Assembly (NCBI RefSeq): GCF_001949145.1
Contig: NW_019091355.1
Span: 742,083 to 806,082, forward strand
Direction: 5' to 3'
DNA length: 64,000 nucleotides
Source of the DNA: Acanthaster planci
Taxonomy: Eukaryota > Echinodermata > Asteroidea > Valvatida > Acanthasteridae
A program made the position numbers and the translations under genes. Shown one piece after another: positions 1 through 11,539 of the stretch. Below the pieces are notes generated by a model, which was not told the origin of the DNA, made no database searches, and saw only the letters and a program-made list of their open reading frames with translations. Position 1 is the stretch's first letter; each line of letters opens with the position of its first letter.

Positions 1-434
1 GACTGGTAGTCACTTTGGGTCAGGATCGGGGATAGACCACTTCCGATGAACTACTGAAAATTTATTCGATTTACAAACGAGCTTTGGGAAAATCAGTAGA
101 GAGCTTTTCACAAGAATTACACGTAACCGTAAGACATGACATGTCCGCTGGTAACCCTGTGTTATTAGGAAACAATGAGCAACAAAGCATCGGACATGGC
201 ACGTTCACCGATAACTTTTTTGGCCGATAATTGAACTCAGCAAAATTTAGTGAGCTTCGCAACGCAGTCACATCATCGGTCCCGGATGGTACCTTTAAAG
301 GCCAATGTTGAATAAGGTCAGGTCAAGGAAACATGTCACCCAACTCGATCCTACCCCCTTCCTTGGCAATCCCTCCTTTCTCTCACTCTGCATCTTATCT
401 CCACGGTCAACAAGTCCTCCCTCCCATCCTTTAC

Positions 435-585
435 CTTCCGCTTTGCCTTGAGCTGTCTGGCGCGGTTGGGTATATACTCGCCCAGTACATCACCATGCCA
501 CAGCTTGACGCCGATGACCGTGTAACAAGCAGCCAACGTAGCTAATGGCAGACAATACAGCAGCACGAATGTGATGACGTTGTAC
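435..585 (-). CDS. Tachykinin-like receptor, coding exon 2 (TM5 and start of loop 3)
   Basis: The acceptor TTTTACAG (rc of 586-593) is followed by G, which completes the Thr196 codon, then TM5 starting YNVITFVLLY. The exon ends ...KAKRK at 435, before the donor GTAAAG. Its 151 nt (one base plus 50 codons) equals, as I recall, the size of the third coding exon of vertebrate tachykinin receptor genes, which is cut at the same place after KRK. The next exon should begin with the loop 3/TM6 junction and lies off the window. Confidence 0.85.
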
Positions 586-3180
586 CTGTAAAACATAAAT
601 GATTATCGATCACGCCACTGTTATTTGAAAAAAATAGGCTGCACAACATGTTATAGCACAACAACACCAACGCACATGTAGACATGTTGCCAACGAGGAT
701 GAACGCTTGTAATAAGTGGTAGGCAGTTCGTTTTGGCGAGCAGAATTGCAACTAGCCCTTACCGCGGTAGCACAACGCTCGTGGTCAAGTGGAACGCGCC
801 CGTTAAAGGTCTCCTCAACCACTAGATGGCAAAGACTTGTCAAATGCAGGCGCTCGTCAAACTTCAGAACGAGACTACGGCGTCTTCTCTGATTAGTGTT
901 TATCAAAGACAGTGGCGTAACTACTCTAAATTTCCGGGGGGCACCCGGCAATGCACACATTCTTACCACTGACCATAAATGTATATTAAATTATGAGCGA
1001 TTCACAATACAGTTTACCATCAAAAGCACATACTGAGGTAAAAACTGTTTTTTTCCAAGCACATTCTAAAAAGGTCGACATCTGCGCACAAACCATTTTC
1101 AATTTGAAGAACTCAACCATTATTTTACATGTGCAGTATGTATTGCAGTATGATTAGTCTTGGTTCCAAGACTTTCCAGTAGTTCATTCCGCGACATGAA
1201 GCATCACCAGACGAATTGCTCAAAGTAAAAAAAGAGCTTAAATAATATAATGCTCTCTGTATCCGCCCTGAGTTGAAGTGCACACTCAACGGCGAAAGAA
1301 AGACAGGCTGGTACGAAGTTTTCCAACTGGTTTCTGCACGCGTTCGGCGCACACGCAAAGACAGTTTAAATTCAATGCCCGTACTCAGCGTTCCCAGCGT
1401 TGGTACCATTTATCGCCATCCGGTTGGTAAGTGACTTCGTCACAAAGGCGGACGCGCCACGATTTGCGGGCTCCCATTGGACGATCGCTGAAGTTGCGCG
1501 TTAACGTCCGGTTCCATGGTTCCATGTAAGCGGCGATCGGTGCATGTAACTCTGTGCAGTGCATGTGCAGTGGGCGTGGTTTAAACTGAAGTGACGTCGC
1601 GCTTACGAACCGGATAGGTTCATCACTGAAGCAGTGACGATCTAATTTCACAAGGAATGACGTACTAAAAATCCAGTTGGCCCGTCCTCCACAGTACAGA
1701 GGCGCTATCATTAGTTAACATCACTACTTAAGCCATGCCCACCTTTGTTTCGACACCCTAGCGGTAGCCTGGGCGTTACCTTTAAGTAAGACTGATGCAA
1801 TACAACTTAGTGCAACCGCCATAGTGTACATGTAATTATAATACTGATATTAAGCCGTGTCCGAATTACCCATGCAATGACTGGGAAGAACACGCTAGTC
1901 CACGTAGAACGGATATACCGGCTAACTGACGGCTTCCATAGGCGCATGTGCAGTTTCAGCCACAGCCAGATAAAATTCAGGTATCTTGATACCTGTTGTA
2001 TCAAGATCAAGCAAGGATCTTGTTTATGGGGCCTGTTCTACACGGATCCGCATCGCGATCCTCAATTCATCGTTGGTTCACTGACACCAGAGCCTGGATT
2101 GAGAGGACCGGCGATGGGTTTAAGATCAAGTTCTGCGTGAAACAAACAGGCCCCATAAGCTATACAATGTGCCACATCGGCATTTTCAACAGAGCATGCC
2201 AAAATGCATGAAGCGCGTCGGGGGTCACTCGGGAATAGCAATATGCGCGCGTGGGAGGTCGGCTTAATCAGATCTGTGACAGCCCTGTTTGTTTCCCATG
2301 GATCTGGATCTCGATCGCGTAGTCCAAACGCTGGTTCATGCCATCCATTAGGCCGGTGTCTAATGCCAGCTAAGGCGCTCGCGTGGTTTGTTCTCGAATG
2401 ACCTTGCCGTTTGAAATATCGAACTGGTTTGCAAGCACAGCCGTCCAACAAAACAAACGCGACGAATCACAGAAACGTTACGTACTCTGTGACTGATGTG
2501 TTGTGTTTCCTTCATTTAAGTGTAAGCCATGGACTGGTTGTTGGCTCAAAATTGGAGAATGATGAAAAGATTAAAGAAACAATACAAACTTACGTAAAGT
2601 CGATATGGTTGAGTATTCCATCCGGCCAGATTACCAAGCACTGTCGCTTAGTCACATCACCGAGGTATGTGAAAGAAATGATCCTTGAATAGAACAAGAA
2701 CGGGCTGGCGAAAACGGCCGAGCCTCCCCAGATGACCACAATCATGCAGACGATGTAGGACTTGGACAGTCGAGGTAAGAGCGGGTGGACGATGGCTCGA
2801 TAGCGATCCACGGAGACAGCCACGAGAGACAACACACTGGCCGCCACAGATACGGTACCGAAGAAGCGGGCCACTTTGCACATGGCCGAGCCCAGGGCCC
2901 AGTCCTGGGTGACGATGTAGCTGGCCTGAAAGGGCATGCTTAAGGTAGCAATTAAGGCATCCGCCACGGCCAAGTTCAACAGGAAGTAATTGGTCACGGT
3001 TCGCATTCGGGGGTTGGTGGCTACGATCCATATCACGATGAGGTTACCCCCTGCAGCGATGACCATTATGGCAGTGCACACGACGGTCCACCAAACGCGT
3101 GACTCATTATCCAAGTTGTGAACAAAAGTAAAGTTGACCGGGTTATTGTCCTGAATTCCCCCACTATTTTGACCTCCCAT
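435..3180 (-). CDS. Tachykinin-like neuropeptide receptor (class A GPCR), 5' part of gene
   Basis: Two exons (3180-2594 and 585-435) join in frame to give the first 246 residues of a rhodopsin-family receptor. Visible landmarks are two N-glycosylation sites before TM1 (Asn16, Asn25), GN at 45-46 in TM1, the LAVAD block with Asp74 in TM2, Cys101 and Cys181 for the loop disulphide, DRY at 125-127, Trp151 in TM4 and Pro209 in TM5. The segments HPLLPRLS after DRY, the Trp-Pro pair in loop 2, YTVIGVKLW at the end of TM5 and AKRKVK at the exon end resemble tachykinin receptors most closely. By family knowledge it would sit in the plasma membrane and signal through G proteins to a tachykinin-type peptide. 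TM6, TM7 and the tail are beyond the left edge. A related leucokinin, natalisin or orphan receptor is possible, so no gene symbol is given. Confidence 0.88.
586..2593 (-). other. Intron of the tachykinin-like receptor gene
   Basis: 2008 nt between matching GT (phase 2) and AG sites on the minus strand. No coding exon is seen. It holds hairpin and foldback sequence at 1983-2158, described separately. Short open frames here lack splice context and recognisable protein content. Confidence 0.7.
1983..2158. repeat. Hairpin plus foldback repeat in receptor intron
   Basis: A perfect 10-bp stem, ATCTTGATAC (1983-1992) and GTATCAAGAT (1998-2007), closes on a 5-nt loop. Next to it TTATGGGGCCTGTT (2024-2037) is perfectly inverted at 2145-2158, and the roughly 107 bases between show weaker inverted similarity (for example ATTGAG with CTCAAT). 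This looks like a decayed foldback or MITE element. No target-site duplication was identified. Confidence 0.5.
2594..3180 (-). CDS. Tachykinin-like receptor, coding exon 1 (N-terminus to loop 2)
   Basis: This exon encodes residues 1-195 plus two bases of codon 196. The start is the first ATG in the open frame (rc of 3178-3180), with A at -3 and G at +4. The open frame extends further upstream but only through a TTG, not an ATG. The exon ends at 2594 directly before the donor GTAAGT (rc of 2588-2593), leaving AC in phase 2. TM1 to TM4 and the second extracellular loop are complete. Confidence 0.88.
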
Positions 3181-3540
3181 AATTCCAGGGGACAATCTCT
3201 TCCGGTATACGACAAATAAATAACAAACGACACGTATACTCAATCCTTCCTCAAAACTCCACAGGCACTAAGGCCTGCTTTTGCGTCACAATCGACCTGC
3301 AGTCCACAGAAGTTGTTTGTTTCAGAAGTATCCTCTAATCATCTATTCCTAGCTGTCCACTGCGTCTGCTCTTCGCGGCAGTGGTCAAGCCGTTGTATTT
3401 TTTTTTATTGCAAACCATAAACGTAAATGTCGCGCAATAATCTAATATCAGCAAACACTAACCCGCTTCCTTGGAAACACTCTTGATACGTTCACCCCAC
3501 TGTCCGCGAATAAACTGTTTTGACAAGCTTGGCTCCTGCC

Positions 3541-3549
3541 TTTTTATAA
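3541..3549 (-). promoter_or_regulatory. Putative TATA box of the tachykinin-like receptor gene
   Basis: On the minus strand the sequence reads TTTATAAAAAGGC, about 360 bases upstream of the receptor ATG. A TATA box here would place the start site near 3515-3520 and give a 5' UTR of roughly 340 bases if there is no upstream intron. This rests on the motif and position only; a further noncoding first exon cannot be excluded. Confidence 0.3.
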
Positions 3550-3599
3550 AGTTGTTCTAGTTATTCTTGGTGTATTGCACTGAATTTCCCTTGACAATT

Positions 3600-6500
3600 C
3601 TGGTCCATAATCCAAAGTGAAATATCAGGCGATCGAATTCTCCATAGCATATTAAAAAATCCCTCCTACGTCAGGTCTACTACGGCACTCTCTTTGATTA
3701 GATTGGACAACTTTGAAGTGACGTCACGCACAGAAAGCTGAAGTGGAACCCCTCGATACTGGGAGATTTGTGCAAAGAAAATCACGTGACCTCCGTCAAT
3801 GTCCTCGTTTGAACGTTAAACTCTTACTCCTTCAATGGACAAGGAAACAATATCCACAGCTGACGGAAGGAAATCCTGACAAGTTCTACTGGAATCTGTG
3901 CTCTCGAATAAACTCGCAATGGTCGTTTATTCCCCTAGGATTAAGAAAGTACCTGTAGTTAGGTTATTGTTCACTTTGTCGACGATCGTGTTATCATAAT
4001 CCGATACCTTCCTTTGCTTTCTCCTGCGTATCGATTTCTTAATATCAGCTAACCCTACACAAAACACAGATATGAATTAGAAACGCAGTACTAAAGAGGC
4101 GGTCAGCAGCGGATCGATACAGTGAGCGGTAAAGTGAGTAGTTAGGCGAAGTAGCGTGATCCGTGGCTTGTGCTCCGGGGAATTTTTTGGCGCACCTCTC
4201 GAGGAGATAGATTCCTTGGCACAAAGAAGACAAATTCAAGCTGAATATTGACACAGGAATTCCTGACCAACTGTCTTGCCCCTCCCCCTCAAGAAACGAC
4301 GGCGTGGAATGGATACATTCTCGAGGGTACGGGGAGTACGCTTGCCCGCGTCAGCCTGTCCAACCAACCGCGACAATCACCCATAGTCGATGACCAGTAC
4401 TGTGACCTAAAACAAACAAGAAAAAGGCCAGCCAGGGAAATATAAGAAAAAACACTTTCTCAGAAGAAAAAGGCATACCATGGGTTTTCTGTCCGAGCTT
4501 GGAGACGAAAACATCCGGCCTTTCCGGTTTTCCCACAGCGAAATTTCTTCAGGTTTTTAAATTTTTCTTCGAGTTTTTAAATTGATCTAAAAGGGTATTT
4601 CAACTTGACACAGTTTACATCTGGCAGAACATGGGTATAAAATAACAACTGGACTGTGAACGGATTTGGAAATCTGATATAAAGAACTCTTTCCGTACTA
4701 CACGTCATATTAGCAGTCTTGAAATGTAACTTGAAATGTGCTTGGTATCCCAAATTTTTATTACTTATACCAGTGTATTCAGCTTTGAGTCCCCAAGAAT
4801 TTTGTCGTTCTTACTAATTGTGAATTATGTGCTCAATAAGTCAGTCATTTTGATTCGAAAACGAGGCAGCTTTGCAGATACTTTTCAAAAGACGAAAGCC
4901 GACTAGATAATGAAGACGCGATCAATTTGGTAATATAGATTGATAGTCTGGCACCATTCCATTCAAAAGTGTAAAATGAATAAACAACATCCGGGACCAC
5001 AATCGAAGAGAAATTATGACCCCGTGGGCAAATCTTCCTGGGATGGACACTTCTGGCTTCTTCTTGACTGTAACGTAAGAATTTACCCTTATACAAACAA
5101 TTTTTATCTACACACCTCAAAGTAATAATGTGTTTCTAAATCTGACCGACCGTAGAAAGTGTCCCGTGTTCTATGTTTCATTGATTGTTGAAATGTGGTG
5201 CACTTACCGTGCCACCGATCAAATAGGACCACTGTATATTTGGCACTTCCACCTGAAACAAAAATAAATTACACAGTTTTTGCTACACGCCGCACGGTAA
5301 AATATATTCCGTTGTGACAATTTATTGCCGAAACAGGACCAACAGTAAATGACAAGAGGGAAGTGCGGTCTGTCTCTCGAATGACATTCAATGGTTCATT
5401 TATATCTTATCATTGCTGGCATTAAGGCTCATCTAGGCTTGATGGAGCTATTGCCCTAGGACACCATTAGAGCCGTTCGGCGCACGTGCTTATAACCTAA
5501 CCAAAAGGCTAAAACTTCTTTCCTGGGATGAAATAATTAACAATTTCACGGCTTCTTCCTCGCCGCGCCCGACCCCTTGGGGCCTTGGATAACCAGATAT
5601 CAACTTGGAAAGAAAAAGCACTCAATCATTCCTGTGATGTGGAATAAATATCTCTTGGATTCTACCACTAAGTATCGACAACCGGTGTCCGTTCCGTAAG
5701 GTATCTCTCTTGAAAGGTTTGCCCGATTTAAAATGCGCAAATTAATCAGCATGGCTTGAGTAGATTCAACCGCGTACTACAACATTTAGTCGCGTTTCAA
5801 GTCAACCGATCTGCCCACGGGACGAAATCATTCTCACAAGGAACTTAAAGACGCGTTTTCAAGATCGTTCAAGTTGTTTCAATAACGACCTTGATTGTGG
5901 GAAGCTTACAAAAGGTGACATCGATAGGGCATCTGATTTGGACTGTAGCAAGTCGGGTCATCGTTAAGTTGATCATTAATTTGACTGAAAGCAACTCTGG
6001 ACAGTCCCTTCAAATAATTTTTGTCACTCTGAATAAGACCAGCACAAAAAAATTGTGTTAGCATCAGTAACCTTATCGTCTTCTCAGTCAGAAATGAAAA
6101 AAAAAGACATTCTATATCATGACCGAGGAAACGGTTTCCCTTTATGTGCTGTAAATTACTGATCATCTATACAAATTGCACTCTCCTCAGGCCATCTTAA
6201 TAACTACCTTCTGGTTAATTTACATCTACGATTTTAAGTTTCCTTTGGTATCCTTCTTTACGAGAGAAGTGATGGATATCTAACAAGTACTATCAGCCTA
6301 AATACGTTCCCACGCATGATAGGGACACTAAATGTACATTCGGTTTCACCTCTCATCTGAAACCATACTCTACACCCACGCGCTCGAGGCAAGCTAGACA
6401 AGGCAATGCAACAACTTCGATTACAAGCTAAACATGTCCATCCTAGCGTGTAAATGAATCCCGACTCATCGCAGTAAAAAAACAAGCGTGAGGTGCCATC

Positions 6501-9500
6501 CGCCCCCTTTACGCTATGGTAAACATAAAGTTTCACTGCGCATGCACGGCAATTGTTGAGGGAATCGTTTCGTACGAAGCAGTAATCCTCGAACACAGAA
6601 TATGATAATAATGTGTCTACTTGTACATTTCAACTAAGTATACCTGATTTAACCAAACAAGTATCGGCTATAATCTTATTTTGTTTCTATGACTGAACTC
6701 ACAGATTTGATTTTGGAATTGAAAGTGATTTGGAAAACCGTTCCCGCCACGATAAGCTCTTACTGGAAAGTTTACATGGTTGTACAGCTGACAATACAAT
6801 AATTGTGATGTCACTGGCCTATCAACTGGGGTCACGCATTAACCAGTAAACAGAAATCATCTTCAAGATCAGCACATAATTTTAAACCTGCTTTCCACGC
6901 ATACGGTGCATTTCACCAATGTGTCACTGAGTTACGTCCAACATTACAACACAGACATATACACGTAGTTCACTTGTTCTAATAGCGTGCAATTGTTGCA
7001 CGCTGGCTTTAGGTTTCTCTCTTATAAGAGGATAATGAAAATGTTCTTACAACTGATCACAAAAGAACTGAAATCAGACACTGGAAATGTTTCAAAATGT
7101 CAAGTGTACTACAAAACTGTATTTTTAGGGACATGTTGAAAAATCCGTGTCATACTATTTACTAACCTGTATAGGCCGTTCGGTATCCGCATTCGTTAAC
7201 CATGTTTTCCTCCTGTACAGTTTCAATAAACACCTTCGGCAACTTAACGCAAACGGCCACGAGACGCACTGAAAATACATCGATGAAAAGTACGGACGAC
7301 TTCATCTCTTGCGTCAGGCTTATAGCTCGCATAAACGAGGCATTACAAAGCATGTACGCGAGTTACTTGACGTAAACGACTGCTTCGGTATAGGCTAGCA
7401 CATGTGAGGAGGATATTGTTCTGGAAACAGTTTTGATGCAAAACTGAATTTTGGTGCATTAAAAAAATACTGTATCTCTTGCATCTCTAGCATTTCTTAT
7501 TCATAAGCTTCAACATGCTAAAGTCCAGAAAAACTGACGAACCACGTGTCTTCTTGTTTTCCTCAAGTATTCCCTCACATTGGACAGTAGACACTTGTAA
7601 TGACAAGTTTTGAATGTAAACTCACGATCTGTACTCCATGTACAAAGGTCGAAGGAATATTGCATACTTAATCTGAGCCAATTAAATCAAACCAGACTAC
7701 AAATGGGAAGGATTCAACAGACAGGCCTCCTTCATGCATTGGGAAATACTGATAGAGTGGAACCAACTTAACTTGATTCCTCCAAACTGGAAAACGAAAA
7801 ATAGGCGGGAGAAATCTGACCATGAAGATGATCTCACAGCTACACAGTGCACTGCAATTGCAAACATCTTGCAATTAGCGATCGTGAGTGCTGACGCACA
7901 GTGCCCGAAAATCCTGTTTACGGCACGTACGCATTTTTTTCAGTGTTCCCCGGGTTTGTTCCCTTATGGTTTTATATTCTCCATGACTAACATCACTAAA
8001 AGGTCCCATGTGTCTTACGTTAGCCTAGGGAAGACCCCGTGCCCGGAAGTCACGACTGTTGACAAAACCATGTTCTTTCAAAATTGCATTCGGCAGATGA
8101 AGCCTGTAGCAACTCAAGGAAATTTAAGAATGACAATAGTGTCGATTAGTGACAGCGTAATGGATGTTTATTGTTACTGCGTCAGGTTTATAGCCAACGG
8201 ATGCTTTGTTGGAGGTTTATGTTACTCAGCATTACAGACAAAAATAAATATGTCAAGGAAAATTGACATTTTCAATTGTTTGGTACACACCTCGTGTTTC
8301 CAGCCCAAAAGCATATAATTTGTAATGGACATAGAGCAAAATCCATTTTTACCAAATAGGCACTGCCTGCACGTCAGCTTTGGTTTGTTCATATCTTCAA
8401 TTACAGGCTAATAGCGTAGGACACACACAGGAAGTAGAACTTTCCACGCACAAATTCGATTGACATCAAAGGAGTGAGAAGGAAAGCTTGATTGATCAAA
8501 GAGAAAATGACAGAATTTCATTATGGACAACTCCGGGTTATCCAGTTCCTTTTCTGGCTGTTTGAACATAAGTTCTAAAACAGCTACTCGACGACGTAAT
8601 TCAACAGTAAAAACAAATTAGAACGCGAAGTTAATTTCATTTGACAATTTAATATGCTGTCAGTTTACAGTGATAATTTATAGTGTGTAAGCTAAGACGG
8701 ACTTGTGCGAATGACGTGTGTAGGCAGGGACCGCGTCGTGACCTCAAAGGGTTAAGATATTATATTCAATGTTCCATGTCTCAAGATATCCTATTGATAA
8801 ATACACTAAAATACATGAACTTTAGTCGTGACCTACTGCAGTTTGATAATTACAACAGAAGGTCCCCTATTCCTTTTGATTGTGAGCTCTTTTCAAAGAT
8901 TACCAGAGCCTGCTCCACAACATGACAAGCCTACAGCACGTTCTTCAGTTGCTTTGTTATTGCACATCATATCTGAAGTCTACCGCGCGCTTTCAACTGA
9001 CGTCGCACTTCGACGAAATTTAATTTGCTCGGTAACATGTGTGGACTCCGGGCCCCGCCAAATATCCCCAAAATGCGTTTGGAACGATCCCGAGCTGGAC
9101 TGTTTACGGGATGCAGCGGCCCAGAAATCGATCATTTTCGAAGAAAATGCGTGCGCCGATTTTATCAATCAACAAATCTCCCAATTTTCTTGGTACTTGA
9201 TAATGAAGGCATATTAGATTTAAAGAAAAGAGAACTTTAACTTGTTGGTTGTAAAAAAATCAATTTAAAACAGCTAAGTTTACTCCCAGATTCACCGAAT
9301 ACGTATAGAATTCCGAAAAAGGAACCAATGAAATTAGAAAGATTCGAAACTCTCCTTCAAAAAGGAGAATGTCAGGACTGAGCATCGAATCTAAGCCAAA
9401 TGGGATCGATGTTCGTGCATTTTGATAACGATTTTCACAAAGTGACATATCGATGTTGCGTTCACCATGTTCTCATCCGGTGACTTAGCGGGGATGCGTT

Positions 9501-11300
9501 TCGCATAGGCAAGGATCATTTAGCTGCTAGCCATGTTTACCTCACCAGGGAGTCTTGTCCGGAAACACAGTAGATAACTTGATGTTTGAAAAGACATGTA
9601 TGTCAGCTAGATGTTTACAATATCAAACGAACTGAATGCTTGGAACTAAATGTTAATGACAGAAAAAGAGATACTCATGTCCTTGAAAATTTTCCATTAA
9701 AGGATTCAAACTTGTCAAACTTACTGCGTAAAGCATGTTTTCTCACAAGCCTTTAATCAATAAATTGATTTTTATACTTGTACTTTCAACTTGGCGCTTT
9801 GAAACATTGTGGAAAGTGCATTATAAATGTTGTAAGTTATAGTTATAAACGAAAGTAAAGACTCAAAACGTTTCCTTTGAAACAGATTCATTCTTACGAA
9901 ACAACAGCGTATGGAGTTAACTTTCTTTCATTCCCATGAATGCAAGATTCGTTGTTATTTCAGCTGATACTTAAACAGCAGCAGGCATGCGAGGTTGCTA
10001 ACCATTTCTACATTTTATCTATGGAAAAAAATGAGGAAATACCACGTCCGACGCAATATATCGCTTAAAATTCGATGGTTGCATAATGACCCACGTATTC
10101 GTGTAGACTTCACTCTACCAGCCTGATTAGTTCTTATAGCATTTAAAAATATTGGTACTTACTAACATTTTTTTTAATTTTTTTTCTCTTTTTGTTCTTC
10201 AAATGTCCAGTAGTTGCAGAGAAGTATCGTTATGTTAACGGAATGATGAATGACACTTTTAGAGAGAAATTTTACTTGTCGTCCATACTGAAAATGGGAG
10301 GCAGACGATTAAGAGTGAAGATTAAACCAAAGTTAGATAAAAAGAATTTGAAAAAAATCGACATTGAAAGCGTAAAATGGATTAAAATTTCACTTAATAG
10401 GAATAAGTGGAAATATTAGGAGTTAAGAGACGCGAGTTGGCCAAACATTCGTCAGATACACGAGTCTCTGCAACGACTATAGCCTTGCGGATTCAAGTAT
10501 CCGTGGAAAGAACGTCTCTCACCTGTCATTACATGCAGTTGCAACACTTGCTGAAAAGAAAACTCGCTGAATAGTGCTGAATTGCTGACTAGCTTTGCTG
10601 AATTGCTGAACCCCAGATCTTCCTCAAAAGTTATTATTGTTTCAGCTATCGAAAGCATGACAGTCTTGATGTGTCACATCCGGGTAAGAGAAAGTACAGG
10701 CACGGAAATGATTCGCTACGTGGACCTACATGGACGAGGCGTGAACGATACCTCCCGTTCACTTGCGCCAAGCGACTCCAGGCAGCACACGCGCACCCAC
10801 ACAAGGCTCACAGAATGTCACTCAAGATTTCTGCTCCCAGGTCCCATTAGGCCCGGTCCGCGATTGGCGCCCACTCCTGGTGCCATGCCTGCTCCGGCGG
10901 CGTATTTGTTCTTCCTGATCACGTTTCCTTTCTTCTCTTTTTCTTTCTTATATGTACATGTACTTACCTCCGTCCTAGGCTCTGTGCTCTGCAGGTGCTG
11001 TGCAGACGTGCATGCGGGCTAATGCTCCGTCAGTAGTGCATTGTATCGATACATGTATGCTTGTCACTTTCTGACCATTGAGCACGCCTTCATCTTCATC
11101 CCACAGTGCGGAAAATGTTCTGGTGAATAAAATTATCTCACCTTTTTTCAATTCAGCCTCAGTATATAAGAGGAGATTTCTTCCACAGAATGTCTGGCTC
11201 TCTCAGAAGCTAAGTGAGGTGGAGGTGAATGCATGAAGAATCAGTCTACACTCAGGGAAAACCTAAGAAAGCAGTTCCAAAAAATTACTTACTTTTTTGT
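3600..11300. other. Intergenic DNA without a supported gene
   Basis: I find no open frame with recognisable domains, splice context or convincing composition. The longest open frame (7734-8318, 194 codons) has irregular composition and no motif. AT-rich unique-looking sequence predominates. Distal control elements of the receptor gene could lie here, but the sequence gives no direct sign of them. Confidence 0.5.
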
Positions 11301-11311
11301 AAATAGGTAAT

Positions 11312-11536
11312 ACAGTAAGCCTCTGTCATTACTATGACTTTTCAACAATTAAATGAACCGCCTATATGCTAAGTTTAGTGAAGAATAGCTGAGCCAAGCT
11401 TCTGTCACTACCGAGGGCAATTAAGCTATTACGTCCCCTACATGCTCAGTTTAGTGAACCATAGACGAACAATATATGTGTCCACCATTACTGAAGGCCT
11501 TTGGGGGATTATGTGTTCGTCTATGCTAACTTTAGT
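11312..11536. repeat. Degenerate tandem repeat, three units of about 76-80 bp
   Basis: Each unit ends in a variant of ATGCTAAGTTTAGTG (11366-11380, 11442-11456 and 11523-11536) and begins with a variant of TCTGTCAYTAC. The spacings are about 76 and 80 bases. The middle of each unit is strongly diverged, so the array is old. It has no coding potential. Confidence 0.55.
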
Positions 11537-11539
11537 GGG

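Noticed and set aside
7734-8318. 194-codon open frame on the plus strand
   Set aside because: No domain, irregular composition, no splice or promoter context; consistent with a chance frame in 64 kb.
10582-11022. 146-codon open frame with a hydrophobic end
   Set aside because: The hydrophobic part comes from a TTTCTT-rich tract and the rest has no protein-like pattern; a GCTGAATT short repeat lies at its start.
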